Shown here: piece by piece, positions 32,962 through 40,752 of the stretch
Numbering within the stretch: the stretch's first letter is position 1
Layout of the letters: every line of letters starts with the position of its first letter
NCBI GenBank assembly: GCA_937876315.1
Contig: CALEHQ010000009.1
Location: forward strand, 1 to 64,000
DNA length: 64,000 nt
Origin: an uncultured Actinomycetes bacterium
GTDB taxonomy: Bacteria; Actinomycetota; Acidimicrobiia; Acidimicrobiales; Acidimicrobilacustridaceae
Direction: 5' to 3'
Position numbers and translations under genes: made by a program
The notes under the pieces: model-generated
Told to the model about the DNA's origin: nothing
Seen by the model: only the letters and a program-made list of their open reading frames with translations
Databases searched by the model: none

Positions 32962-34005
32962 ATGAAGGCATTCCAGTTGCTCGGCGGTTCGGCCGAGGTC
33001 GACGCCACCACTGCACTCAACGAGGTCGCTCAGCCCGATCCCGGCCCGGGCCAGGTGCTCATTCGCATCGGCGGCGCCGGCGCGTGCCACAGCGATATCA
33101 GCCTGATGGAATTCTCCGCTGGCGGCCCTCGCGAAACGCCCATGACCCTCGGCCACGAGAACGCCGGTTGGATCGAAGCATTCGGTCCCGCCACCGTGCC
33201 GACCCCCGGTCTCGAGATCGGTTCCCCCGTGGCTGTCTATGGCGCATGGGGTTGCGGTCAGTGTTCGAACTGCCGCAAGGGCATGGAGAACTACTGCCTC
33301 AACATTTCTGCCAGCGGTCCGGGCCTCAGCGTCGATGGCGGCATGGCCGAGTACCTCCTTGTACCTGCCGCCCGCTACCTCGTTCCGCTCGGCGATATGG
33401 CGCCAGCAGAAGCAGCTCCGCTCACCGATGCTGGCCTTACGCCCTATCACGCGATCAAGCAAGCTCTTCCGCTGCTTGTTCCTGGTTCATTCGTTGTGGT
33501 CATCGGTGCTGGTGGCCTTGGCCATCTTGCCGTGCAGTTCCTCAAAGCGCTGTCACCTGCGACTGTCATCTGTGTTGATCAACGCGAGTCGGCCCTCAAG
33601 GTTGTTGCTGGTCTTGGCGCCGACCACACCGTTGTGATGGGTCCAGACGCTGCTGCGGAAATTCGTGGCATCACCGGCGGCCGTGGCGCAGAAGTCATCC
33701 TCGATATTTGCGGCTACGACGACACACTTGCTCTTGCCGCTGCAGTTGCAGCGCCGCTGGGCCGCCTCACGGTGGTTGGTGTCGGCGGCGGAACGCTGCC
33801 CTTCAGTTTCTTCACCTTCCCCTACGAATGCAGCGTGCAGAGCACGTACTGGGGAAGCATCACCGAACTGGGTGAGCTGCTTGAGCTTTCACGCGGTGGC
33901 GGTTTCCGCGTTCACGCCGAGACCTATGCACTCGATCAAGCCCGTGACGTTTACAACAAGATGGTTGACGGAACACTACAGGGTCGAGCCGTCATCGTTC
34001 CCTGA
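32962..34005 (+). CDS. Zinc-dependent NAD(P)-alcohol dehydrogenase (ADH-A-like)
   Basis: 347 residues with the medium-chain ADH layout. The catalytic zinc ligands are C42 of ACHSD, H65 in GHENAG, and a downstream acid. The structural zinc site is CGQCSNCRKGMENYC (four Cys). The Rossmann motif is VVIGAGGLGHLAVQF near 178. It closely resembles the secondary-alcohol dehydrogenase ADH-A of Rhodococcus ruber in the PLTDAGLTPYHAI, YWGS and PGPGQ motifs, which suggests secondary alcohol or ketone turnover. A GGGGG box lies 5 bases before ATG 32962. It ends at a strong bidirectional terminator shared with the doxX-like gene. Confidence 0.93.
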   Translation: MKAFQLLGGSAEVDATTALNEVAQPDPGPGQVLIRIGGAGACHSDISLMEFSAGGPRETPMTLGHENAGWIEAFGPATVPTPGLEIGSPVAVYGAWGCGQCSNCRKGMENYCLNISASGPGLSVDGGMAEYLLVPAARYLVPLGDMAPAEAAPLTDAGLTPYHAIKQALPLLVPGSFVVVIGAGGLGHLAVQFLKALSPATVICVDQRESALKVVAGLGADHTVVMGPDAAAEIRGITGGRGAEVILDICGYDDTLALAAAVAAPLGRLTVVGVGGGTLPFSFFTFPYECSVQSTYWGSITELGELLELSRGGGFRVHAETYALDQARDVYNKMVDGTLQGRAVIVP

Positions 34006-34035
34006 TTGCACATGGTGTGAAGTTCGGAAAAACGA

Positions 34036-34065
34036 AAGGGCCCGCAGCGCGTGCTGCGGGCCCTT
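34036..34065. terminator. Bidirectional hairpin terminator
   Basis: A perfect 13-bp stem (AAGGGCCCGCAGC, 34036-34048; GCTGCGGGCCCTT, 34053-34065) has a 4-base loop. AACGA and TCGTT flank it almost symmetrically. It lies 30 bases after the ADH stop and about 21 bases before the end of the leftward DoxX gene, and serves both. Confidence 0.85.
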
Positions 34066-34086
34066 GTCGTTCTCGGTTGGAGATAC

Positions 34087-34668
34087 TTAGTTCGATGCGA
34101 CCGACTTCGGACGCCAGAACGTTGCGAGCTGCAAAAGGCCGCCACCGATGCCAGCGACGAGCACGATGATGAGCCCCTTGGGAACGCCTGCCCAGTCGAT
34201 GTCGGCAGCATGATCGATGGACCATTCACCAGCGCCGGTGCAGGCGAGACCGATACCAACAGCAGCAAGTACGACGACGTATTCACTGCCGCCGCCCGGG
34301 TTAAAGATGAACCAGCCTTTCTTCATATTCGTGGTGATCAGCGCGACCACCATGATGGCGACCATGCCCGCCGCAGCAAGTGGCGTGAGGAAACCAAGCG
34401 CAAGAAGTGCACCTGAACCGATTTCGGTGAGCGCAGCGATCCAGGCGTTGGCCTTCGGCATTTTCATACCCATGGATCCAAACCAACCGGCGGTGCCAGC
34501 AATTTTGCCGCCACCAAAGATTTTGTTCAGACCATGCGTAGCAAGCGTGACACCAACGACAACACGGATGATGAGCAGACCAAGATTGAGTCCGTTCGCC
34601 ATTTCGTCTGTGGCATACATATCGGTGGACATCATCGTTACAGGCACGTCCATCATTTGGGCGAGCAT
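34087..34668 (-). CDS. DoxX-family membrane protein
   Basis: 193 residues with four predicted helices. LLIIRVVVGVTLATHGLNKIFGG starts helix 1 and MKMPKANAWIAALTEIGSGALLALGFLTPLAAAGMVAIMVVAL follows, the usual DoxX/DoxD signature. In mycobacteria a DoxX protein is part of a membrane oxidoreductase complex for thiol stress; the present role is unknown. ATG 34668 has a GGAGGAA box 5 bases upstream. The first 25 residues are Met-rich and may be cytoplasmic. Confidence 0.88.
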   Translation of the reverse strand: MLAQMMDVPVTMMSTDMYATDEMANGLNLGLLIIRVVVGVTLATHGLNKIFGGGKIAGTAGWFGSMGMKMPKANAWIAALTEIGSGALLALGFLTPLAAAGMVAIMVVALITTNMKKGWFIFNPGGGSEYVVVLAAVGIGLACTGAGEWSIDHAADIDWAGVPKGLIIVLVAGIGGGLLQLATFWRPKSVASN

Positions 34669-34765
34669 TCGGTTCCTCCTCGAGAGGGTTGTTGACCACT
34701 ACAGCGTATGGCCGTCAGAGTCGCGTCAGGTGGACGCTCTTTAGGGGCCAACGCCAGCCCCAGCT

Positions 34766-37700
34766 TTAACGAAAGTCGCGCGATCTGTGGCCGCCAACCA
34801 CCGGAAGAACCTCGAGTTTGTCGGCCACCACGTTGATGACACCGTCGATGCGTTCAAGACGACCTCGCACCAATAGCGCTGGCGCGCCGCGAGCCACACG
34901 CCGGTAGCGCTTCCATAACCCCGGAGAACACACCACGTTGATGAGACCGGTTTCGTCTTCAAGATTTACGAAGGTGATGCCGTGTGCGGTTGACGGCCGT
35001 TGGCGATGAGTGACGACTCCTCCAACCAACACGCGCGTATCGGTCGGGGCGGTACGTAGTTCTGCTGCAGTGAGAACGCCAAGCGACGCGAGATGTTCTC
35101 GTTCAAACAATGTGGGATGCCCATCGGGAGACACACCGGTGGCCCACAGATCGGCACCTGCGAGTTCACGATCTGAAAGCCCTGGGAGCGATGGCGCATC
35201 GGTACCGGTAACGATGCCAGGAAGTCGGTCGGCGTTGGTTTCAGCCACTGCGCCAGCCACCCACAGAGCACGACGGCGGTCGAGGTTTGTGCCACTTCGA
35301 TCCGTGCAGTTCGAAAACACCCCTGCGGTTGCCATTGCTTCAAGCGCAGTCCGATCGATATCGATGCGTTGCGCGAGATCGGTCATCGACACATAGGGCC
35401 CGTTTGCTTCACGTTCAGTCACGATGCATTCAGCCAGTTCGTCACCAACTGAACGAACTGAAGCCAACCCAAGACGCACTGCCGGTTGCGGTACTTCAGC
35501 ACCGCCCACCGGAAACGCATCGATAGGGAAAGGGACATCGGCGGTTGTAGCCGCGCGACCCTCGACCCATTCAAGGGTGGCGCCTACGCCCGACGCTGCG
35601 AGATCGGGGGTGCGCACCACCACGCCGTGGCGCCGAGCATCGGCCACCAGTGTGTGCGGTGAATAGAAGCCCATGGGTTGCGCGTTGAGGAGACCACCGC
35701 AAAACGCTGCGGGAAAGTACCGCTTGAGATAGGAGCTCGAATAGACCAGATAGGCGAACGACACCGAGTGGCTTTCGGGAAAGCCGAAGTTCGCGAATGC
35801 TGCGAGTTTGTCGAAGATCTGTTCAGCGGTATCGCCGATGATGCCGCGCTCAGCCATGCCTTCAAAAAATCGACCACGCAAACGTTCCATGCGTTCAGAA
35901 CTTCGCTTTGACCCCATGGCTTGGCGCAACTGATCGGCCTCGCCCGGACTGAAACCGGCCACATCGATTGCCATTTGCATGAGTTGTTCTTGAAATAACG
36001 GGATGCCCAAGGTCTTGGCCAACGAAGGCTCAAGTAACGGATGCAGATAGGTGATCTTTTCAAGACCATTGCGCCGGCGAATGTACGGGTGCACCGAGTT
36101 GCCTTGAATCGGACCAGGGCGAATAAGCGCAACCTCAACCACAAGGTCGTAAAACTTGCGCGGCTTAAGCCGAGGCAACGTAGCCATTTGCGCGCGACTC
36201 TCGACCTGAAAGACCCCGACAGAATCGGCAACACACAACATGTCGTAGACGGCATCGTCTTGAGGAACTTCGGCAATGTCGATAGCAAACCCGTAGGCCT
36301 CGGCAACCGCATCGACGGTGTTGTGCAATGCAGTGAGCATGCCGAGACCGAGAAGATCGAACTTCACCAAACCCGCTGCGGCGCAATCGTCCTTATCCCA
36401 TTGCAAAACACTTCGATTCTCGCGACGAGCCCACTCGACGGGACACACCTCGATGATGGGACGGTCACAGAGCACCATGCCGCCAGAATGAATACCGAGA
36501 TGTCGCGGCGCGTGTTCAATCTGTGCAGCCAACTCAATGACAGCTTGCGGAATGGCGTCGGAATCGGGCTCAGGCGCAACCGTGTTGGCATTGTCTTCAA
36601 GTTGGGTGATGAGCGAACCCCAACGATCGACATTTTTGGCCCATGCATCGGCCTGACCGGGCGCATACCCGAGTGCACTGGCCATATCGCGTACAGCAGA
36701 ACGCGGCCGATAGGTAATGACATTGGCAACCTGCGCGGCGTAGTGACGACCATGACGTTGGTAGACGTACTGAATGACTTCTTCGCGTCGACCAGATTCG
36801 ATGTCAATGTCGATGTCAGGCGGACCATCGCGCTCAGGCGAAAGAAAACGTTCGAACAACAAACCCAACTCGATGGCGTCGGCTTTGGTGACACCTAACG
36901 CGAAACACACCGCAGAGTTGGCAGCCGAGCCGCGACCCTGGCAGTAGATATCGTTGCGCCGACAAAAATCGACAAGGTCATACACAATCAGGAAGTAACC
37001 GGGGAAACCGAGCTGTTCGATGATGGCCAGTTCGTGATCAATCTGTGCCCAAGCCCCGGCAACGCGTTCACGATGGCGAGGCCCATAGCGACGTTCGGCA
37101 CTGCGTTCGGTCAGACGCCGTAGGTACCCCATTTCATCGAGCCCATCGGGACATGGGAATGGTGGAAGGTTGGGCGCCACGAGTTTCAAATCGAACGCGC
37201 AGGCCTGACCCAGTTCCCCCGCTCGTTCCACCACGCCGGGGTAACGAGCAAACCTTCGGGCTTGTTCGAAACCTGACCGAAGATGCGCACCAGCACCTGC
37301 CGGCAGCCAACCATCGATTTCGTCGAGACTGCGACGAGAGCGCACAGCAGCTAACGCTGTTGCGAGTGGACGTTCTGCTGGCGTTGCATAATGCGCGTTG
37401 GTCGTTGCAACAAGATCGACATCGCCGCGTAGCGCGATCTGCATCAGCGCGTCGTTACGAACTGAATCAAGCGGATGGCCGTGATCCCATAACTCGACTG
37501 CGAGGTTGTCGCGACCAAAGGTGTTGACGAGCAACGCGAGTTGATCGGCCGCTGCGGCAGGACCGTGATGTTCCAGCGCGGAAGCAACGGCACCTTTGCG
37601 ACAGCCCGTGAGCACCAACCAGTGATTGCGATCGGCCACCGGTGCCGCCGCGCCACCAAGCGCGCACAGTTCGGCCAGCGACGCGCGCGGCGCGCCCTTC

Positions 37701-38053
37701 TCGCCCCGCAGTTGCGCTTCGCTCAGCGCACGCGCCAACAGCGCATAGCCGCGAGGATTGCGAGCAAGGACGATGAGATGCGATTCGCCCGCGGCAGCGC
37801 CTGGGTCGGGGTCGGCCGCTGGTGGCGCCGTGCGCCCCAACGTGAGTTCGGCTCCGAAGATGGTGGGCAGCCCGACAGCACGTGCCGCCTCGGCGAAACG
37901 AACAACGCCGTAGAACCCGTTGTGGTCGGTGAGGGCGAGCGCGCTGAGCTCCAGCCGCATCGCCTCGGCGGCCAGCGCTTCTGGAGTACTGGCACCGTCG
38001 AGGAAACTGAACTGGGAATGGCAATGCAGTTCTGCATAGGACTCCGACCCCAT
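34766..38053 (-). CDS. dnaE2: Error-prone DNA polymerase DnaE2
   Basis: 1095 residues. A PHP domain opens the protein (HCHSQFSFLDGAS at 10-22). The polymerase core has QGRGSAANSAVCFALGV and the catalytic PDIDIDIESGRREEV. The DnaE2-specific length and the C-terminal OB fold (VGGVVTHRQRPSTAHGITFVNLEDETG) separate it from the replicative DnaE1. It performs translesion synthesis with ImuA and ImuB when DNA damage triggers the SOS response. A perfect LexA palindrome lies 12 bases upstream of ATG 38053, so LexA control is very likely. An in-frame start at 38089 would read through the box and is rejected. The imuA-imuB pair lies 2.7 kb upstream, with a protease gene between. Confidence 0.96.
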   Translation of the reverse strand: MGSESYAELHCHSQFSFLDGASTPEALAAEAMRLELSALALTDHNGFYGVVRFAEAARAVGLPTIFGAELTLGRTAPPAADPDPGAAAGESHLIVLARNPRGYALLARALSEAQLRGEKGAPRASLAELCALGGAAAPVADRNHWLVLTGCRKGAVASALEHHGPAAAADQLALLVNTFGRDNLAVELWDHGHPLDSVRNDALMQIALRGDVDLVATTNAHYATPAERPLATALAAVRSRRSLDEIDGWLPAGAGAHLRSGFEQARRFARYPGVVERAGELGQACAFDLKLVAPNLPPFPCPDGLDEMGYLRRLTERSAERRYGPRHRERVAGAWAQIDHELAIIEQLGFPGYFLIVYDLVDFCRRNDIYCQGRGSAANSAVCFALGVTKADAIELGLLFERFLSPERDGPPDIDIDIESGRREEVIQYVYQRHGRHYAAQVANVITYRPRSAVRDMASALGYAPGQADAWAKNVDRWGSLITQLEDNANTVAPEPDSDAIPQAVIELAAQIEHAPRHLGIHSGGMVLCDRPIIEVCPVEWARRENRSVLQWDKDDCAAAGLVKFDLLGLGMLTALHNTVDAVAEAYGFAIDIAEVPQDDAVYDMLCVADSVGVFQVESRAQMATLPRLKPRKFYDLVVEVALIRPGPIQGNSVHPYIRRRNGLEKITYLHPLLEPSLAKTLGIPLFQEQLMQMAIDVAGFSPGEADQLRQAMGSKRSSERMERLRGRFFEGMAERGIIGDTAEQIFDKLAAFANFGFPESHSVSFAYLVYSSSYLKRYFPAAFCGGLLNAQPMGFYSPHTLVADARRHGVVVRTPDLAASGVGATLEWVEGRAATTADVPFPIDAFPVGGAEVPQPAVRLGLASVRSVGDELAECIVTEREANGPYVSMTDLAQRIDIDRTALEAMATAGVFSNCTDRSGTNLDRRRALWVAGAVAETNADRLPGIVTGTDAPSLPGLSDRELAGADLWATGVSPDGHPTLFEREHLASLGVLTAAELRTAPTDTRVLVGGVVTHRQRPSTAHGITFVNLEDETGLINVVCSPGLWKRYRRVARGAPALLVRGRLERIDGVINVVADKLEVLPVVGGHRSRDFR

Positions 38054-38065
38054 GGGCCCACCGTA

Positions 38066-38081
38066 TCGAACATGTGTTCGA
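38066..38081. promoter_or_regulatory. LexA (SOS) box of dnaE2
   Basis: TCGAACATGTGTTCGA is a perfect palindrome matching the actinobacterial LexA consensus TCGAAC-N4-GTTCGA. It sits 12 bases before the dnaE2 start codon, so a repressor here would block the promoter or the start of transcription. The end of the upstream protease gene is 27 bases away. Confidence 0.93.
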
Positions 38082-38107
38082 TACGGCAAGCGAAAAGGTT
38101 GCCCTTG

Positions 38108-40624
38108 CTATGGGACCACCACCGAACGACAGGGCAACCATTGGTTCGAGCCCGAACCCGCAACGTTGATCGCCGCGACACACACCCCATAAGTGCCACC
38201 CGGCAACGACAACGAACCACTCATCCCATGATTCGGCCCATAAGCAGGAAAAACAACCCCAAAATCAGACCGGAAATTACCTGCCGTCACCGCAATCGCA
38301 CCAGCAACCGAACCATCACCACGAAACGCATACACATGCGCCTGAGCAGGCAACGCCGTATCAGGATCAATCACCCAACCAGCAACATCAACACCACCAA
38401 CCCGACCCATCACCGCATCAACCACACCAAACGGCGAACCACCAGGCACCACCACCGAACGACAGGGCAACCATTGGTTCGAGCCCGAACCCGCAACGTT
38501 GATCGCCGCGACACACACCCCATAAGTGCCACCCGGCAACGACAACGAACCACTCATCCCATGATTCGGCCCATAAGCAGGAAAAACAACCCCAAAATCA
38601 GACCGGAAATTACCTGCCGTCACCGCAATCGCACCAGCAACCGAACCATCACCACGAAACGCATACACATGCGCCTGAGCAGGCAACGCCGTATCAGGAT
38701 CAATCACCCAACCAGCAACATCAACACCACCAACCCGACCCATCACCGCATCAACCACACCAAACGGCGAACCACCAGGCACCACCACCGAACGACATCC
38801 AAGCCACACGTTTGACCCAGGTCCCTGATTAATCATCGCAACACACACGTTGCGCGTTCCACTGTTGACGGTGACAGGAATCGAGAAGCCACGGTTGGAA
38901 CCGTAAAAGGGGTATACAGCACCAACGTCACTACGAAGTTCAGCAGCCAGACCACTATAGGCAAATGCTCCATCGACATAGACGTGTAACGGCACCGTCT
39001 CAAATTGCCCTAGATCGATCGCCCAGCCCCTCACAGTGATGGTCCCAAGTCCTGCAGTCGAATTGTCCCAAACCCCAAAAGGCGACCCTCCACATCCGTA
39101 GGTTGTCGAAGGGGTGGTGATGCCCAGCGCGACATCCAAGCGCAACGTCGGGATGACATATCCCGATGCTTGAACACAAACTCCAGTTTGTGCGACCCGC
39201 TGAAGTCGAGTCAGCCATTGCGAGGGCTGAACTCCGTTTCCAGCAAGCACGGCGATTGCTCCGGCCACGGCTGGGGTTGCCATCGATGTGCCCGAAAGCA
39301 AACCCATTTGCGATCCAAGAATCGATGAAGTGATGTTTGAGCCCGGCGCCATCAGGTCAACCTGAGGGCCATCGTTGGAGTAGGGGGTGCTCGCATCTGG
39401 GACCCCATCGACTGCTCCGACGGTCACGGCTGTTGAAATGCACCCCGGGGCCGATACTCCGTTTGCCCAGCCATCATTACCTGAGGCAATCACCGTCGTA
39501 ATGCCAACAGTCAAAAGCTGATCAATAAAAGCTTTTGTGGAACTGTTCGATGAATCGCAATAGTTCGTGTACTTGGTTGAGCCACCGAGACTCATATTCA
39601 CTGAGGTCAAACTAGGGAACAGCCCGCGTTTGTTGTAGAGCCAGCTCAATGCGTCGTTAATGCTCGACGTCGCCGACGAAATCTTTGGGATCATCCCGTC
39701 CGTGTATTCGTGAAACACATTGATGGCAATCAGATTTGCATCAGGAGCAACGCCTGAGGGGACGCTGCTTCCGTCCCCACCGACCGCTATGCCGGCAACA
39801 TGAGTTCCATGACTACAACTAATCACCACTGATGAGCATGGTTCGGCTGCACCAGGGATTGGATCGCTATTTGGCGTCATCTCCTCACCAGATGGGCACG
39901 AAGAACCAACAATCGTGAAGCAGGCTTCGGCAATCGTCTTTTTCGTAGATCCCCGCATGAGATAGGGATGATCGGTCTGAACGCCGGTATCGATGACCGC
40001 AACTGTCGAACCCGCACCCTTCCATCCTGCGGCCCAAGCAGCGGTAGCACCCATCGTGGCGGTGGAATTAATGGAACTCGGGCTAACTGTTGAGGATGGT
40101 TCAAGACTCGAAGCAGAGACAAACAGCTGTTCATCGTCGTTAATCATCGACACAACGCCGGAGTTTCGTGTTGCTTCAAAGCCCGCGGCGTCAAGAGACA
40201 ACGCGATATACGGCAAGGTTCCGACATTGTCAGTGCCTGTCCACGAACCCGCTGGCAGCTGTGCAAGAAGTTCGTTACGGGCTGCACGAACCTGCTCAAT
40301 GCGCTCTTCGTCGGTACCTACTGGTGTCACGGCAAGTTTCAAAATAACCGGGGCGATATCTCCTGCATCGATGGTTACTTGAACCTCAGGCTGCACTGTG
40401 ACTTGTTCAGGGGGAATCGGCCCATTTGACGAGACCGAAGGTGTCGTCGGTGCCATTGACGGCGTAGTGGATCCCGATAGCGAGGTGGTCGATGTGACGG
40501 GCTCGGCGGCCTGATCATTCGTTTCTGGTCGACTCTGAATCACAACCCCAGCGAGAATCGCCCCGACCACCACAAGACCGACTGTCGCCAGCAGCAATCG
40601 ATTTCGGTTCTGGTGTGTCGCCAT
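38108..40624 (-). CDS. Secreted subtilisin-like (S8) protease with three C-terminal repeat domains
   Basis: 838 residues. A signal anchor (about 9-29) and a Ser/Thr/Pro linker precede a propeptide-like region. The S8 triad is intact: Asp212 in AVIDTGVQTDHP, His272 in CSHGTHVAGIAVGG and Ser447 in SGTSMATPAVAG, with the oxyanion Asn383 in ASGND. Three repeat domains follow (about 512-616, 617-727, 728-838). The last two are identical. It is a secreted or membrane-tethered protease. It lies between imuB and dnaE2, has no LexA box of its own, and is separated from imuB by a hairpin. It therefore seems to be a passenger in the SOS cassette, although readthrough into dnaE2 is possible. Confidence 0.9.
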   Translation of the reverse strand: MATHQNRNRLLLATVGLVVVGAILAGVVIQSRPETNDQAAEPVTSTTSLSGSTTPSMAPTTPSVSSNGPIPPEQVTVQPEVQVTIDAGDIAPVILKLAVTPVGTDEERIEQVRAARNELLAQLPAGSWTGTDNVGTLPYIALSLDAAGFEATRNSGVVSMINDDEQLFVSASSLEPSSTVSPSSINSTATMGATAAWAAGWKGAGSTVAVIDTGVQTDHPYLMRGSTKKTIAEACFTIVGSSCPSGEEMTPNSDPIPGAAEPCSSVVISCSHGTHVAGIAVGGDGSSVPSGVAPDANLIAINVFHEYTDGMIPKISSATSSINDALSWLYNKRGLFPSLTSVNMSLGGSTKYTNYCDSSNSSTKAFIDQLLTVGITTVIASGNDGWANGVSAPGCISTAVTVGAVDGVPDASTPYSNDGPQVDLMAPGSNITSSILGSQMGLLSGTSMATPAVAGAIAVLAGNGVQPSQWLTRLQRVAQTGVCVQASGYVIPTLRLDVALGITTPSTTYGCGGSPFGVWDNSTAGLGTITVRGWAIDLGQFETVPLHVYVDGAFAYSGLAAELRSDVGAVYPFYGSNRGFSIPVTVNSGTRNVCVAMINQGPGSNVWLGCRSVVVPGGSPFGVVDAVMGRVGGVDVAGWVIDPDTALPAQAHVYAFRGDGSVAGAIAVTAGNFRSDFGVVFPAYGPNHGMSGSLSLPGGTYGVCVAAINVAGSGSNQWLPCRSVVVPGGSPFGVVDAVMGRVGGVDVAGWVIDPDTALPAQAHVYAFRGDGSVAGAIAVTAGNFRSDFGVVFPAYGPNHGMSGSLSLPGGTYGVCVAAINVAGSGSNQWLPCRSVVVP
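38115..38797 (-). repeat. Exact tandem duplication, period 333 bp, within the S8 protease gene
   Basis: Two units (38115-38447 and 38448-38780) are identical base for base, and the match runs 17 bases further, to 38797. The period is 111 codons, exactly one repeat domain. Coding-strand codons here end mostly in T or G (GTT, GAT, GGT), unlike the C-ending codons of neighbouring genes. The absence of any silent difference implies a recent duplication or gene conversion. Confidence 0.95.
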
Positions 40625-40722
40625 TCGTCAGCCTTAGATCGGCAAGTCCTTTCTCATCATACGACCACCCATGATTTCCGTGACATCGCCCCAACTCTCG
40701 GGGGCAGCACTGTGCCCTCGAA

Positions 40723-40741
40723 GCCCAGTAAATCACTGGGC
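40723..40741 (-). terminator. Hairpin after imuB
   Basis: A perfect 7-bp stem with a 5-base loop (GCCCAGT at 40723-40729, ACTGGGC at 40735-40741) lies 11 bases after the imuB stop on the leftward strand. It has no T tract. It may end the imuA-imuB transcript before the protease gene. Confidence 0.5.
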
Positions 40742-40752
40742 ATTCCTTCAGT

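Noticed and set aside
38115-38797. CRISPR array
   Set aside because: There are only two units, each 333 bp with no spacers, and they encode protein domains in frame. No cas genes are present.
37541-38815. A long plus-strand open frame across the dnaE2 end and the protease repeats
   Set aside because: It is antisense to two clear genes. Its product is made of repeats rich in Arg, Thr, His and Asn that result from the T/G-ending codons of the protease repeats on the other strand. No start signal or family supports it.
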